Position numbers and translations under genes: made by a program | Source: Leptotrichia sp. oral taxon 215 str. W9775 | GTDB lineage: Bacteria > Fusobacteriota > Fusobacteriia > Fusobacteriales > Leptotrichiaceae | DNA: 64,000 nucleotides | Assembly: GCF_000469505.1 (NCBI RefSeq) | Contig: NZ_KI272860.1 | Coordinates: 233,997-297,996 of the forward strand | Direction of reading: 5' to 3' | In this document: positions 17,033-27,164 of the stretch, in pieces | How positions within the stretch are numbered: the stretch's first letter is position 1 | Layout of the letters: each line of letters begins with the position of its first letter | The notes under the pieces: model-generated | What the model was told of the DNA's origin: nothing | The model's database searches: none | The model's input: only the letters and a program-made list of their open reading frames with translations

Positions 17033-17947
17033 CTATAAATTTTTAACATCAATTACTTTTACATCATCTAGATTTTTTGTTGAATACTCATAAATTTTTC
17101 CATCATCATAAATATATAAAATCCCTTTATATATTGTCAAATCAATTTTCCTGTAATCTTTCACTTTAATTTCTTTTATCGGTTTCTGATTCTCATCGAC
17201 TATTATTATTCGGTTATCTTTTAAGATGTGGACATTACTAAACTTTTTATATTCATTTTTAAATAAAGGGGAATCTATTTTCATTTCTCTTTCTCCCCAT
17301 TCTTCTTCTGAAAGCCCCTCTATTTTTTCAACTTCCTCTATTACCTTATCAACTTTTTTTAATCCATATCTTCCTGCAATTTCATAATTATCAAATTCTA
17401 TATTCTTATAATACAAGTCAAAAAATATTCTTATTTCTTCTTCAGTAAAATTTTTCTCTAGTATTGGAAGAAGAATACTTTCCTTGTCTTCTGTTTTATT
17501 AAATTCTTTCAGCACTTGTTTTTTTCCATATTTTATTTCTTCACTTAAAATTGATTCAAAGAAATATGAGTTATTAGAGTTTTTCTCAAATTCTATAATC
17601 AGTTTAATCATCTGTATTATTTTTTCTTCATCTGTACTGAAATTTTTTAAAATTTTAGCAATATCTGTATCAATATATTCCTGGTCAAATTCTAAAATTT
17701 TTTCTAATTTCTTTTCTTTTTCCTGAATGTATCTGACTAATACTCTATTTTCACTTTGAATTTCTGCCTCATTTTGATTCAAATAAGAATATTTTTTATT
17801 GAAATCTTCTAGGTTCATATATTTAGTTTCTTTACTTTGCTGCACTTCCTTCCCCATACCTTCCCTCTTTTCTATTTTTCTTTCTTCACTTTTATTTATA
17901 CAGGAAAACAATAAAAATAAAATTAGAAATGCTTGAAATTTTTTCAT
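17033..17947 (-). CDS. Predicted lipoprotein, possible immunity protein of the effector
   Basis: A 304-residue protein with signal peptide and lipobox (LLFSC, Cys16). The rest is highly charged and mostly helical until about residue 230, then beta-rich with a YDDGKIYEYSTKNLDDVK end that looks like a repeat blade. No family was recognised. It follows the large effector gene by 10 bases in the same direction and is the last gene of module A. Small secreted or lipid-anchored proteins directly beside a cell-wall-targeting effector are often immunity proteins; that role is inferred from position only. Confidence 0.55.
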   Translation of the reverse strand: MKKFQAFLILFLLFSCINKSEERKIEKREGMGKEVQQSKETKYMNLEDFNKKYSYLNQNEAEIQSENRVLVRYIQEKEKKLEKILEFDQEYIDTDIAKILKNFSTDEEKIIQMIKLIIEFEKNSNNSYFFESILSEEIKYGKKQVLKEFNKTEDKESILLPILEKNFTEEEIRIFFDLYYKNIEFDNYEIAGRYGLKKVDKVIEEVEKIEGLSEEEWGEREMKIDSPLFKNEYKKFSNVHILKDNRIIIVDENQKPIKEIKVKDYRKIDLTIYKGILYIYDDGKIYEYSTKNLDDVKVIDVKNL

Positions 17948-17957
17948 ATAGCTTCAC

Positions 17958-20900
17958 CTACTTTTTATATTTTTCTATCCTATTAGTTATATTATTTTTT
18001 ACTTTTATTACAATATTATTTATTTTCTGCTGATTTATTTTATTCGATGAAACCTCTCCACTTACCTCCTGATCTTTTTTATCTCCTGAAGCTGTTCTAC
18101 TTTTTCTATTAATTTTTTCTATTTTATAGGCAAAATTCATTATTTTATCAAAGAATTCCCTTGAATTTTCTGAAAAATATATATTTCCATAACTTTTATG
18201 CCTACTTATTATTTTTTTTGTAGAAGGTAATAGACAACCTACTGAAAACCCCCTGTGATCTCCATGATGAATTAAAATCCATCTATTTTTAGGTATTAAT
18301 GTCCTATTATTTGAATCCTTTTTATGATTTTGTACCCCTATTGCCATATAAGATTTTCTAATCACATTTCCTTTTTCATCCTTCTTTTCTGGTCTTAAAT
18401 GCCATCTTAAATCATGAGTTCCTTCTATTATTCTTTTATTTTTATTTCCATTTATTTCATTTTCTCCTCCAGGTTCTATAACATACCCGTCATATCCTTC
18501 CAATTTCTTTCCAGAAGGATCCAATATTGAAAAATAAGATATTGTAGAGTTCTTTTTGGCATTTTCCTTTGTCCATTTTTTAGGATCTGTATTATAGTAT
18601 TCTTCAAATCTTTCAACATAAAAAGTATATTTTCCCTGAACTCCCAAATGTGGACAATTTCCTGAACTACAGCTGTCCTCTCTTTTTTCTGTTTTTGATG
18701 AATTTACACTACTGGAGGATTTTGATGGTTTGGATAGACTTTCATTATTATTCTTTTTATTAGTTTCTGAAATTTCAGAAGAATTTTTGCTATTACTGGC
18801 AACTGTTGTATTTTCTATCTTAGAAGTTTTATCTTTTCCATGATTTTTATTCCATTCCATCTGATTAAAAGGACACATTGTGGATATTTTCCCACTTTTT
18901 CTTATTATTTTCAAAATATCCCATTCAGTAGGTATATTTTTTGTAGTATCGTATAAATTTCCTCCCATTCCAATCCAAGTCAATATATCGCCAATTTTTG
19001 TCTCCTGCTTATCCTCTCCCTTCAGATTAAGTCTGTTTCCTCCAACATTAAAATTATCCAGTCCTGCTATTTTAGATTTTACATTTTTCTCATCCATAGT
19101 CAGTTCTGCTTTTATAAATTCCTTTTCCTCATTTTTCATTGAAAGCCTTGCAGCCTGCATCAGATAACCATACACCATTGCAGGTAGAATTTTTGCAGAA
19201 TAAAAATTTTTTCTTTCATGATCACACAGGGAAATCCCTTTTTTTCTTATTATCCCTTTTGTATCAATATTAGGATTAGACAATTGTTTCACTCTTTTAT
19301 ATGAACTTCTGAATGCCTGAAAAATTTTACCTCTCAATTCATTTTCTTTTTCCTTTGTCACCTCCGATTTCATTATTGGCATTTTTTTCTTATTACTTTC
19401 AACAATTTTCTTATACTCTTTTTCTTCTTCAGCAGTAAGACCTTTTCCTGTAATTATTCCGGCTGTTTTTTTATTTATATATGGTTTTAGCTTGTTTTCT
19501 GTCTGACTTATATATTTTTTCGCATTAGCAAACTTCTGACAGGATTTTTTCAATGAAGTCTGCATAAAATTATTGTTTACATCCCTGCATACATCGACTA
19601 ACAGTTTATACACACAGTCAGCATCCCTTACACTTTCTTTAAACTCCGTTTTTTTATCTTCTGCTATCCCTATTTCCTTTTGACCTGCATCATCAATACT
19701 GACAGTTCCCCCATATTTACATTTTATTGTGGAAATATCCAATAATGCAGGATATTCTCCAACCTTCACATCTGTATTTTTTTCCCATTGCCCTAAAAGT
19801 TCAGGTTTGCATATTCCAATTGCACGGCATTTTTTAAATGGTAAAATTTTTTTATCATTTATATTTGCCTGCTTTCCTCCCCTTAAAGTTATACTGTTCT
19901 GATTTATTACCAGTTTACTTATATCTTCTCCTAAGGTACATTTCAACATGCAGTTGTCATTTACAAAGAGTTCCCCTGTCGGCTTTACTATATTCTGAAA
20001 ATCATAAAATGACTTATAGAAGGAATAGATGTCCATGGAATCGATATTTGCTGAATAATCTCTTAATTCCTTGCAATCCTTAAATAATTTATGCATTATT
20101 GATCTGTCTTTTTCAAAATCAGACTTATCCCTGTAATTTTCATATATCTCATCTATCAGGTTACTTATATTCCGTATATTCCTTACTTTTATTGCTGATT
20201 TGGAGGTTATCCAGTCATTCAGAAGGGTAGTCACCCTTATTTCTTTTCCAAGTTTTTCAAGCCTGTTATACAATCCCGTATCTGTTTTTGAAGGAATATC
20301 TATACCTCTTTGTTTTTTTACATACCATAACAGATAATTTCTGACTATGTTGCTATCTTTATACTTATGGTTATCAAAATACTTTGTCTCATTTTCTCCC
20401 TTAAATCCTGTCTGAACTGACAAAAATTCTATTATTATATTTTCAATTAACCGCTTAGTCAATGGATACTGATTTATGCCATTTTCATCAATTTCGTAGA
20501 ATTTCTGATATTCACTGTCACTTGAATACAGTTCTTTCATTAAACTTATACATTTAATCTTTGAAAGATCTGAATCTGAAATATTTTTTTTAGCAACCTT
20601 TATCACTATTTCATCAATATCTTTTATTCCCTTCATATACTTGTCATATTTTTCAAGGAGTACATTTTTTTCTACTTTATGTGTATTTTTTCCCTCTTTT
20701 ACATCCTTCGAACTGTTATTTAATGTATCCTGTATCTTATCTGTAAATCCTGATTTAGGCTGATTTTCTCCAATAGGTTTTCTATCAGGATATTTTACAT
20801 ATTTTGCTGAATACTGACTTAACACATATTCCAGTGATTCTACCCTGCTTTTATTGAAAATTGGATTACTCCACACATAATAGATAATATCCTGTATTCT

Positions 20901-22097
20901 TATATTTTCATTTTCATCTCTTCCTCTTAAAATATCGAATCCCTGCTGTTTTATTACATTTCCTATTTTGTCACTGCCTTTGGTTGCTTCATCATATATT
21001 TTCAAAATTACATTGATATCTTCCCTGTTTTCTTCCAAAACCTTTTTTGATGTTTTTGTTTCCAGATATTTTATATAATCGCTATCATACATGTTTTTAT
21101 CATTGAATTTAACTTGCAGCCTTTCCAATACAGCTTCCTCAGAATTTACAAATACCAGCTCAGGAGCTTTACTGTTTTCAAACCTGTCTTTTTTATATTC
21201 TTCATTATCCCAGACTTCTTCAAACTTCTGACCATTAAATACAAATACCCCCTGTCTATTATTTTCCTCAGAAGAATTCATAGCAGAATTTGATTTTTTT
21301 CCTGTACTGTTATTTTTTTCTTCCTTTATTTTAGCCTGGCTATTTATATTTTTATTATCCACCTGTGCATCATTTTTTTCTACTACTTTCCCATTTATTC
21401 TACATTGGAATATTTTAGTAAAATTTTCTTTAAAATATTCCCATCTTTTTTCTTTATCAGCATCTGAAAGACCATTATTTATTTTAGTCATTATTTTGTT
21501 AAATGCTTTTCTATATTTTTCAAAACCTTCTTTGTTATTTTCAACAATTTTTACATATTCATGACAATTTTTCCCTAATAAATCCATAAATGATGCTCTC
21601 ACGTTATGTTTATAATCTCTTAGAATTATATCTGGATCAGATACATAATCTACATTTTCATTAAATGTTTTTTTGTATAAGTTTGTAGCAAGAGTATAGT
21701 TGTATCTCCCTGTAAGCTGCATTATTCCTCTACCTCTAAATTTATATCCGTCTCCTTTACCATTTTTCAGTTCTTCCCTATTATCATATACAGTATCTGC
21801 TATTGCTCTCTGATTTGCCGGATGATTTTTATTTTTTCCATGTTTTGCTGCTAAACTTGGATTATTTCTATATCTTCTGAATATTTCCTTCAATCTTTTT
21901 TCACTATAATTAAAAATCTCATTAAAATTTTTATAATTAGTTTCACCCCTAAAATGTGCAAAAATATGAGCATAAGCCAGACAATCATCCATTCCAAGTT
22001 TTTTAAAACAACTGTTTATTTCATCAACTGTTTTCTTAAAAGCTTCTTCACTCCCATTTTTAAACATCATTCTCAGCTGCTCTATTGTAACCTCCAT
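17958..22097 (-). CDS. Multidomain spike effector: GH19 + PAAR-like (DUF4280) + transpeptidase-like (DUF5675) domains
   Basis: A 1379-residue protein. Residues 1-230 are a GH19 chitinase/lysozyme-type domain: AHFRGETNY contains the catalytic Glu and FRGRGIMQLTGRYNY the substrate-binding signature. After a charged linker and helical region, residues about 705-815 match the PAAR-like DUF4280 fold (VNDNCMLKCTLG ... CKYGGTVSI), the tip that caps VgrG spikes. The C-terminal 230 residues (ILDPSGKKLEGY ... IHHGDHRGFSVGC near 1277) resemble DUF5675/L,D-transpeptidase-like domains with a His and Cys pair. The start ATG at 22095-22097 follows GGGGGA. It sits after the VgrG-like gene, so it is inferred to be loaded on the spike and to attack peptidoglycan. 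Confidence 0.8.
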   Translation of the reverse strand: MEVTIEQLRMMFKNGSEEAFKKTVDEINSCFKKLGMDDCLAYAHIFAHFRGETNYKNFNEIFNYSEKRLKEIFRRYRNNPSLAAKHGKNKNHPANQRAIADTVYDNREELKNGKGDGYKFRGRGIMQLTGRYNYTLATNLYKKTFNENVDYVSDPDIILRDYKHNVRASFMDLLGKNCHEYVKIVENNKEGFEKYRKAFNKIMTKINNGLSDADKEKRWEYFKENFTKIFQCRINGKVVEKNDAQVDNKNINSQAKIKEEKNNSTGKKSNSAMNSSEENNRQGVFVFNGQKFEEVWDNEEYKKDRFENSKAPELVFVNSEEAVLERLQVKFNDKNMYDSDYIKYLETKTSKKVLEENREDINVILKIYDEATKGSDKIGNVIKQQGFDILRGRDENENIRIQDIIYYVWSNPIFNKSRVESLEYVLSQYSAKYVKYPDRKPIGENQPKSGFTDKIQDTLNNSSKDVKEGKNTHKVEKNVLLEKYDKYMKGIKDIDEIVIKVAKKNISDSDLSKIKCISLMKELYSSDSEYQKFYEIDENGINQYPLTKRLIENIIIEFLSVQTGFKGENETKYFDNHKYKDSNIVRNYLLWYVKKQRGIDIPSKTDTGLYNRLEKLGKEIRVTTLLNDWITSKSAIKVRNIRNISNLIDEIYENYRDKSDFEKDRSIMHKLFKDCKELRDYSANIDSMDIYSFYKSFYDFQNIVKPTGELFVNDNCMLKCTLGEDISKLVINQNSITLRGGKQANINDKKILPFKKCRAIGICKPELLGQWEKNTDVKVGEYPALLDISTIKCKYGGTVSIDDAGQKEIGIAEDKKTEFKESVRDADCVYKLLVDVCRDVNNNFMQTSLKKSCQKFANAKKYISQTENKLKPYINKKTAGIITGKGLTAEEEKEYKKIVESNKKKMPIMKSEVTKEKENELRGKIFQAFRSSYKRVKQLSNPNIDTKGIIRKKGISLCDHERKNFYSAKILPAMVYGYLMQAARLSMKNEEKEFIKAELTMDEKNVKSKIAGLDNFNVGGNRLNLKGEDKQETKIGDILTWIGMGGNLYDTTKNIPTEWDILKIIRKSGKISTMCPFNQMEWNKNHGKDKTSKIENTTVASNSKNSSEISETNKKNNNESLSKPSKSSSSVNSSKTEKREDSCSSGNCPHLGVQGKYTFYVERFEEYYNTDPKKWTKENAKKNSTISYFSILDPSGKKLEGYDGYVIEPGGENEINGNKNKRIIEGTHDLRWHLRPEKKDEKGNVIRKSYMAIGVQNHKKDSNNRTLIPKNRWILIHHGDHRGFSVGCLLPSTKKIISRHKSYGNIYFSENSREFFDKIMNFAYKIEKINRKSRTASGDKKDQEVSGEVSSNKINQQKINNIVIKVKNNITNRIEKYKK

Positions 22098-22116
22098 GAA
22101 ATCCCCCTTTTCATGA

Positions 22117-23016
22117 TTAATATTTCTCAAATAATTCTGATATTTCTGTATCTACATCAAACTTTTCTATCGATTTGTTTATCTTTTTTTTAGGAGATTT
22201 TGATACTTTAAAGTCATCTCCTTCTTTTGTTTTTATTTTCGAATATCCTTCTACATATACATTGTCAATTACCAAATTATTATTTTTATAGCCAAGTTCA
22301 ATAAAATATGTCTTAAATCCTGACAATTTCCCCATTGACATATCTCTTATGATGACCATATTATTTTTTATTTCATATGAACTTTCTTCTCCGTAGGAAC
22401 CTCCTGTACCTTCTATTCCAACTGGAATAATTAACTTACAGCTATCAAAAATTTTATAATCCTCCCCTTCACTTATAAAAAATTTTAAACAGCTTGAATT
22501 TTTACCAGTTTTATACATTTCATATAATTCATCAGGCCCCATATCCTTTGCTTTTTCAGTTTCAATATTAGAATATTCCAAAATATAATCTTTCTTATTG
22601 TCTTTATTTATATATCCTGACTTTGTTTCTTTTAATGTTATTCCATTGGCAAATTTTATGCTTTTATCATTTATCAGATTTTTCTCAAGTTTGTCTGACT
22701 TTATCAATAATTTTATATATTCCGTATAAAATTTCTCTGCTTTAGTTTTTTCGCCTAATTTCCATAATACATCTGCATAATTTAAATTGGCTACAATTCT
22801 TTTAGGAAACTTATTTAATATGTCTTCTAATATTTTCTTTGACTCTGATAAATTTCCTTTTTTATATAACTCATAGGCGTAGTCATTTATTTGAGTTACA
22901 TTTTTCTCTGTTATCTCTCTATTATTCCTATTCTCTGTACTTTTTCCTTTTAAATAACTTAACGAAATACAAAAAATAAATACAAACATTATTTTCCAGA
23001 TAATTCCTTTTTTCAT
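22117..23016 (-). CDS. Exported TPR-containing protein
   Basis: A 299-residue protein with an N-terminal signal peptide or anchor (IWKIMFVFIFCISLSYL). Residues 45-115 form tetratricopeptide-like helices (YELYKKGNLSESKKILEDIL, NLNYADVLWKLGEKTKAEKFY). The C-terminal half is beta-rich (YILEYSNIETEKAK, GGSYGEESSYEIKNNMVII) and not recognised. It lies 19 bases upstream of the effector and may be an adaptor or immunity protein; this is a positional inference. AAGGAAGGAG precedes the ATG. Confidence 0.6.
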   Translation of the reverse strand: MKKGIIWKIMFVFIFCISLSYLKGKSTENRNNREITEKNVTQINDYAYELYKKGNLSESKKILEDILNKFPKRIVANLNYADVLWKLGEKTKAEKFYTEYIKLLIKSDKLEKNLINDKSIKFANGITLKETKSGYINKDNKKDYILEYSNIETEKAKDMGPDELYEMYKTGKNSSCLKFFISEGEDYKIFDSCKLIIPVGIEGTGGSYGEESSYEIKNNMVIIRDMSMGKLSGFKTYFIELGYKNNNLVIDNVYVEGYSKIKTKEGDDFKVSKSPKKKINKSIEKFDVDTEISELFEKY

Positions 23017-23044
23017 TGATGCTCCTTCCTTTTCACTGATTTTA

Positions 23045-24370
23045 TTATTTCAACTGACTTTTATGTATATATCCTTTCATATGGTATCCACCCTTTTCAT
23101 TATAGAAATATACATATTTCCAATTATTTTCAGTATATATTTCCTCAACTTCAACACCATTTTTTAATTTATATAATATTGTACTTTCTACACTTGGTTC
23201 CCTTCTTAAATTAATACTGTCATCTTTGGAAGCTGTTTTTAAAATTTTACCTGTCTTATAGTTTTTCTTTGCTGCTGTATCATTATCAAATCCATAATCC
23301 CTAAAATCATCCTGCCAGGAAATTTCTTCCTTCAAATCAGTTACAATATAATTGGTTGCACCAGGTGCGGCTACTACTGACAAAAATAAATTATCTCCGT
23401 CCATACTTTCAAGTAATGCCTCAGCATATGCAATTTTCCTTCCTATTACCCTGCCCTTCTTTACAAAAATTGTTTCCCTGTTAGACTGTCCCGCATAAGC
23501 ATATGGATATGTAATTATATACATTCCATAATCTTTATTTCTAAAGCTTTCTATTCCTGTTATTTTTTCATCTTCACTTTCTGCTTCTTTATCATATTTA
23601 TTTACTATTTTATAAACTTCTTCTGGTAATTTTTCTCTTGAAATTTCTGACACGGAAATAGTCTTTACTATCTTTACTGTTTCAAAATCATTTATTTTAT
23701 CCTCAAATTCTGAAAAATTCGGATATTTTGTTTCATTTTCCCTCTTTTTTGAATTTTCTTCCATTCTATTTTCAATAAATATCTTATCAAGCATAGTAAA
23801 TTTATTATAATTTTCATATATATAATCTACTATTTCTTTAGGAACTTCCCTTACTTCAAGTCTTTTCAGTCTTCTTAGTTTTTCTATTTCTTCAACACCG
23901 TATTTTAACGGATTGAAACTCACATCTAAATGATTTAATTTAGATAATCTGCCTATACCTCTAATATCCTTAATGTTATTATTATGAAGCCACAATTCTT
24001 TCAAATTTTTTAAATTTAATAACGGGGTTATATCTTCTATCTGATTGAAATTTATTTTTAAAACTTCTAATTTTTCAAGTTTTTCCAAAGGTTTCAAATC
24101 ACTTATTTTATTCCATCGTAAATCAAGTTCCTTTACATTTTTGTAATCTAAAATACAACTTATTTCTTCCAAATTTTTATTTTTCAGCTCTATTTTTTCA
24201 GAATTAACATTGTATTTCTCAAGTTCTTTACAACTTTTACTTTTTGAAACTGACCCGCTGCTTTCATTTGTTTTTATTTCCTTTTTCTTTTCCATGCTGT
24301 TAACTTTGTTACAATTTACAAACAATGTAACAAATAACATTAAAACAAATAAATTTCTTCTCATTTTCAT
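23045..24370 (-). CDS. Leucine-rich-repeat lipoprotein with C-terminal SH3-like domain
   Basis: About 441 residues. The signal peptide ends in a lipobox (LFVNC). Residues 55-170 hold four to five 22-residue leucine-rich repeats (VKELDLRWNKISDLKPLEKL, LEVLKINFNQIEDITPLLNL and so on) of the internalin type. The last 70 residues (INLRREPSVESTILYKLKNG ... YIHKSQLK) are a bacterial SH3-like domain that often binds cell wall. It is probably anchored to a membrane facing the periplasm or surface. The start ATG at 24370 uses GGAGGG; an upstream ATG overlaps that site. In module A between the VgrG-like and TPR genes; role unknown. Confidence 0.75.
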   Translation of the reverse strand: MKMRRNLFVLMLFVTLFVNCNKVNSMEKKKEIKTNESSGSVSKSKSCKELEKYNVNSEKIELKNKNLEEISCILDYKNVKELDLRWNKISDLKPLEKLEKLEVLKINFNQIEDITPLLNLKNLKELWLHNNNIKDIRGIGRLSKLNHLDVSFNPLKYGVEEIEKLRRLKRLEVREVPKEIVDYIYENYNKFTMLDKIFIENRMEENSKKRENETKYPNFSEFEDKINDFETVKIVKTISVSEISREKLPEEVYKIVNKYDKEAESEDEKITGIESFRNKDYGMYIITYPYAYAGQSNRETIFVKKGRVIGRKIAYAEALLESMDGDNLFLSVVAAPGATNYIVTDLKEEISWQDDFRDYGFDNDTAAKKNYKTGKILKTASKDDSINLRREPSVESTILYKLKNGVEVEEIYTENNWKYVYFYNEKGGYHMKGYIHKSQLK

Positions 24371-24400
24371 ATTTCCCTCCATTATTTCAAATCAATTTCC

Positions 24401-25915
24401 TCAATTATTATGTATCTTCTGCCCCTTCATTCTTATTTCTCCCGAAGCTTCTATCCTGATATCCTTTGCTTTTCCAATAACATTGATATTATCTCCGTAA
24501 ATTGCCATTTCTCCTATTGATTCAATTCCAACATAGTCATCCGACACAACTACCATGTTTTTCAATCCCTTATTTACAAAATTTTCTGCTGTTTCACTGC
24601 TTGTTTTTGAAGTTCTTGTGTATGAATTTTCCATATTCAGTTCCATTTTATTTTTATTGACTGTAAGATTAAAATCACTTCCATTAATATGAAAATTTCT
24701 TTTTTCATAATCACTAAATCTTCCGTTTCCTTTATTATTTACTGCCCAGGAAACTCTTGCGAAACTTTCATCTTCATTTGGAAAGTAAACCTCTACCGTA
24801 TCATTTATTTCCGGAGTGCAGAAAAATCCTGTATTTGTCTGAGAATAGAAAGTCTGATAACTTAATGGCCATCTCTTTATTCCATAATCAGAATAAGCCC
24901 TACTGAACTCCACCTCTCCTTTTTGTTCGATTATTTTATTTAAACCTTCATTAAAAACAACTTCCATTTTTGCAATTTCTTCTTCAGAAAACACCTTTTC
25001 AACCTTCGCTTCAATACTGCATCCCTTTATTTCTTCATTATATTTTTTCAATATATTATAATTTTTTATATCTGTTGCCAGAAATTCACTTTTCATAAGA
25101 TTATTTTTCAAATATATTTTTGTTTTTAAAACTGTCAGAGCATCATCGCCACTTCCATTTTTTTCCTCAGAAGTATAGTCCCTGTTAATTGAAACAGAAT
25201 CACCAAGACTTACAACTTTGTTTGAATAAACTTTATAGTATAAGTTTTTATAGTCTCTGACAATTGAATAATCTGAATAATATTTATTTTCATTTTTTAC
25301 ATTTCCAGTTTCTATTACTCCAAATGTAATTATTCCCTGCTCCGTAACTAGCAGCCCTGTCTTCAGGTGTGAAGCCATTCTCACAAGGAATTCCCAGTCT
25401 GTTTCATTATACTGGACTATCAGCTTTCCTATCGGTACCTCAGCCCCCTTAAAATATTTTATCTGTATATCCTTATTACTGCATGTACTGTTTATTTCAT
25501 CAATTATATTCGCATATGTAAAATTTTTATCCTGAAATACCCTGTATCTCTTTTCCATTTTTCTATCAAAAAGAATACTGTATGAAAATGCCTCTATAAA
25601 GATTAAATAACCTTCACTTCCATATTCAAGTACTTCAAAATAATCAATTATCCCTTTGAAAATTTCCTTTTCCCCGACAGAAGCATCTTCTCCTGAAACT
25701 TCTATTCCTATTTCAGTTTCCTCTTTTCCAATTATTTCTTCAAGCTCACTTTTTCTCTCATTTTCCACTTCTATCTTTAATTTTAGTTTCTGGTGTTCAT
25801 TTATGCCTTCTGTTAATTCAAATTCCCTTATGAGATAGTTTTCTATTTTTTTATTATTCAAAATTACGTTTACATTTCTTCCCTCATACATATTTTCATT
25901 AATGCCCATATCCAT
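24401..25915 (-). CDS. VgrG/gpD-like contractile spike protein
   Basis: A 504-residue protein with the layout of VgrG/phage gpD-gp5 spikes. The N-terminal half has IFKGIIDYFEVLEYGSEGYL, the FQDKNFTYANIIDEINSTCS segment and VQYNETDWEFLVRMASHLKTG near residue 170, all standard VgrG landmarks. Residues 345-395 form the OB-fold (FFCTPEINDTVEVYFPNEDE, FARVSWAVNN). The rest is a short beta-helix-like stalk (NFVNKGLKNMVVVSDDYVGI). It forms the puncturing tip of a contractile injection machine and carries the effector encoded two genes downstream. The length is below that of most T6SS VgrGs. Confidence 0.8.
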   Translation of the reverse strand: MDMGINENMYEGRNVNVILNNKKIENYLIREFELTEGINEHQKLKLKIEVENERKSELEEIIGKEETEIGIEVSGEDASVGEKEIFKGIIDYFEVLEYGSEGYLIFIEAFSYSILFDRKMEKRYRVFQDKNFTYANIIDEINSTCSNKDIQIKYFKGAEVPIGKLIVQYNETDWEFLVRMASHLKTGLLVTEQGIITFGVIETGNVKNENKYYSDYSIVRDYKNLYYKVYSNKVVSLGDSVSINRDYTSEEKNGSGDDALTVLKTKIYLKNNLMKSEFLATDIKNYNILKKYNEEIKGCSIEAKVEKVFSEEEIAKMEVVFNEGLNKIIEQKGEVEFSRAYSDYGIKRWPLSYQTFYSQTNTGFFCTPEINDTVEVYFPNEDESFARVSWAVNNKGNGRFSDYEKRNFHINGSDFNLTVNKNKMELNMENSYTRTSKTSSETAENFVNKGLKNMVVVSDDYVGIESIGEMAIYGDNINVIGKAKDIRIEASGEIRMKGQKIHNN

Positions 25916-25969
25916 TCTATCAACCTCAACTTCCCAAATATTTTAATATATAACCTGGCCCGCCTCTTT

Positions 25970-26440
25970 TTATTTTATATCCAGTTTATTTTTCTGATGA
26001 AACTTCTGTTTCAAATGAAGTACAAATACTCCAATCCCCTTTTCAATGCTTAGTTCCTGAGAGAAATTCCTTACAAACATATTTGCAAACTTGTAGTCTA
26101 TATTTTTATTTGCTCCGAGATTCACAAACACCTCCACATTTCTGTAATCATTTTTTTCAAGATAAGATTCCGCCCATTTTGCCAGATCAATAATATTTTT
26201 TTTATTCTGTTCATATAGATCTGTATTATCATTACTGTTTTCATTATTTTCACTATTTGTATTATTTTCTATATTCGATATGACTTTTCCTGTAACTGTC
26301 ATTTCAATACTGCTCCTATTATTTGCAAAATCAGTATTTTCAGCTAGTCCTATATTATATTTTATTTCTATTATCTCATCTTCTCCTATGTTTATTTCCT
26401 TTTTTTCGCTTTCATCAACAATTTTTATTTTATATTTCAT
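25970..26440 (-). CDS. Tube-like (Hcp-type) protein, module A paralogue
   Basis: A 156-residue protein resembling the product of 50723-51160 end to end: an N-terminal strand pair, RSSIEMTVTGKV versus TDLSVILEIKGKI, a helix IIDLAKWAES versus RKVARWSLVP, and a last strand GIGVFVLHLKQKF versus GTGTFILKIKQKK. An Asn/Glu-rich loop (NNTNSENNENSNDN) is inserted mid-sequence. Small beta-barrel proteins of this size beside a VgrG-like gene are expected to form tube rings or the adaptor at the tube/spike junction. The start ATG at 26438-26440 follows GGGGG; a TTG lies 6 bases upstream. Confidence 0.55.
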   Translation of the reverse strand: MKYKIKIVDESEKKEINIGEDEIIEIKYNIGLAENTDFANNRSSIEMTVTGKVISNIENNTNSENNENSNDNTDLYEQNKKNIIDLAKWAESYLEKNDYRNVEVFVNLGANKNIDYKFANMFVRNFSQELSIEKGIGVFVLHLKQKFHQKNKLDIK

Positions 26441-26462
26441 TCCCAATCCCCCTCATATATTT

Positions 26463-27164
26463 TTAGAAAACTGAAACCTCTCCCAATTTTAAAGTTTTTT
26501 CTACATTTATTACACCAAAATGATTTTCCCAGTAATACTTTATCTTTACACCCAATGGCAGAAATAAATTTTCCATTATTTTTACTTTTAATCTATTTTC
26601 CTTTTTCTTTTCCCTGTTAATGTAAATTACTACTTTTTTCCTCTCATATTTTTTCTGATAAATTATTGAATCAGGAAAAAAATACTTTATACCATTGGAA
26701 AATACATCAAAACTTTCTTTTCCTGTTACAATTTTGTCGTAATACAGCAGAACCATCGCATTTTTTTCTTCTTCCGTCAATTTTTTAAAATCTGCCATTA
26801 ATTCATCTCCAAAGACACCCCCTTCAATATCCCTCAATATCTTTTCACAATATATATCTATAATTGTTGTTCCTGTAACATAGTCTATTTCCCTGAGGCA
26901 CATTAGTGCTTCGTGAATAAATTTCTTTCTAATTTCCTTATATTTTTCTTCTTCTGTTTCCTGAAAGATTTCCAAAAAACTTGAAAATATGCTATTAAAT
27001 CTTATAAACGGATTTACCTTTATTTCATTTTCCAGCCTAAATTCATTTAGAAAATCCCCATTAATCTCCAAATAAGGAGAATATTCCTCTTCCGATATAA
27101 ATTTTATATTTTTTCCTGAACCTGCCCATAAATATTCGTAACCAGCTTTCCTACTTCTAATCAT
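26463..27164 (-). CDS. Uncharacterised module A protein, possible baseplate component
   Basis: A 233-residue soluble protein with no recognised family. The central part is helical with many Tyr and Glu residues. The C-terminal NLFLPLGVKIKYYWENHFGVINVEKTLKLGE is a compact beta region. It is translated from an ATG that overlaps the stop of the upstream gene by 8 bases, with GGGGGT as ribosome-binding site, so the two products are probably made together. Position between a VgrG-like gene and the first module gene suggests a baseplate or wedge role, but no homologue could be named. Confidence 0.45.
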   Translation of the reverse strand: MIRSRKAGYEYLWAGSGKNIKFISEEEYSPYLEINGDFLNEFRLENEIKVNPFIRFNSIFSSFLEIFQETEEEKYKEIRKKFIHEALMCLREIDYVTGTTIIDIYCEKILRDIEGGVFGDELMADFKKLTEEEKNAMVLLYYDKIVTGKESFDVFSNGIKYFFPDSIIYQKKYERKKVVIYINREKKKENRLKVKIMENLFLPLGVKIKYYWENHFGVINVEKTLKLGEVSVF

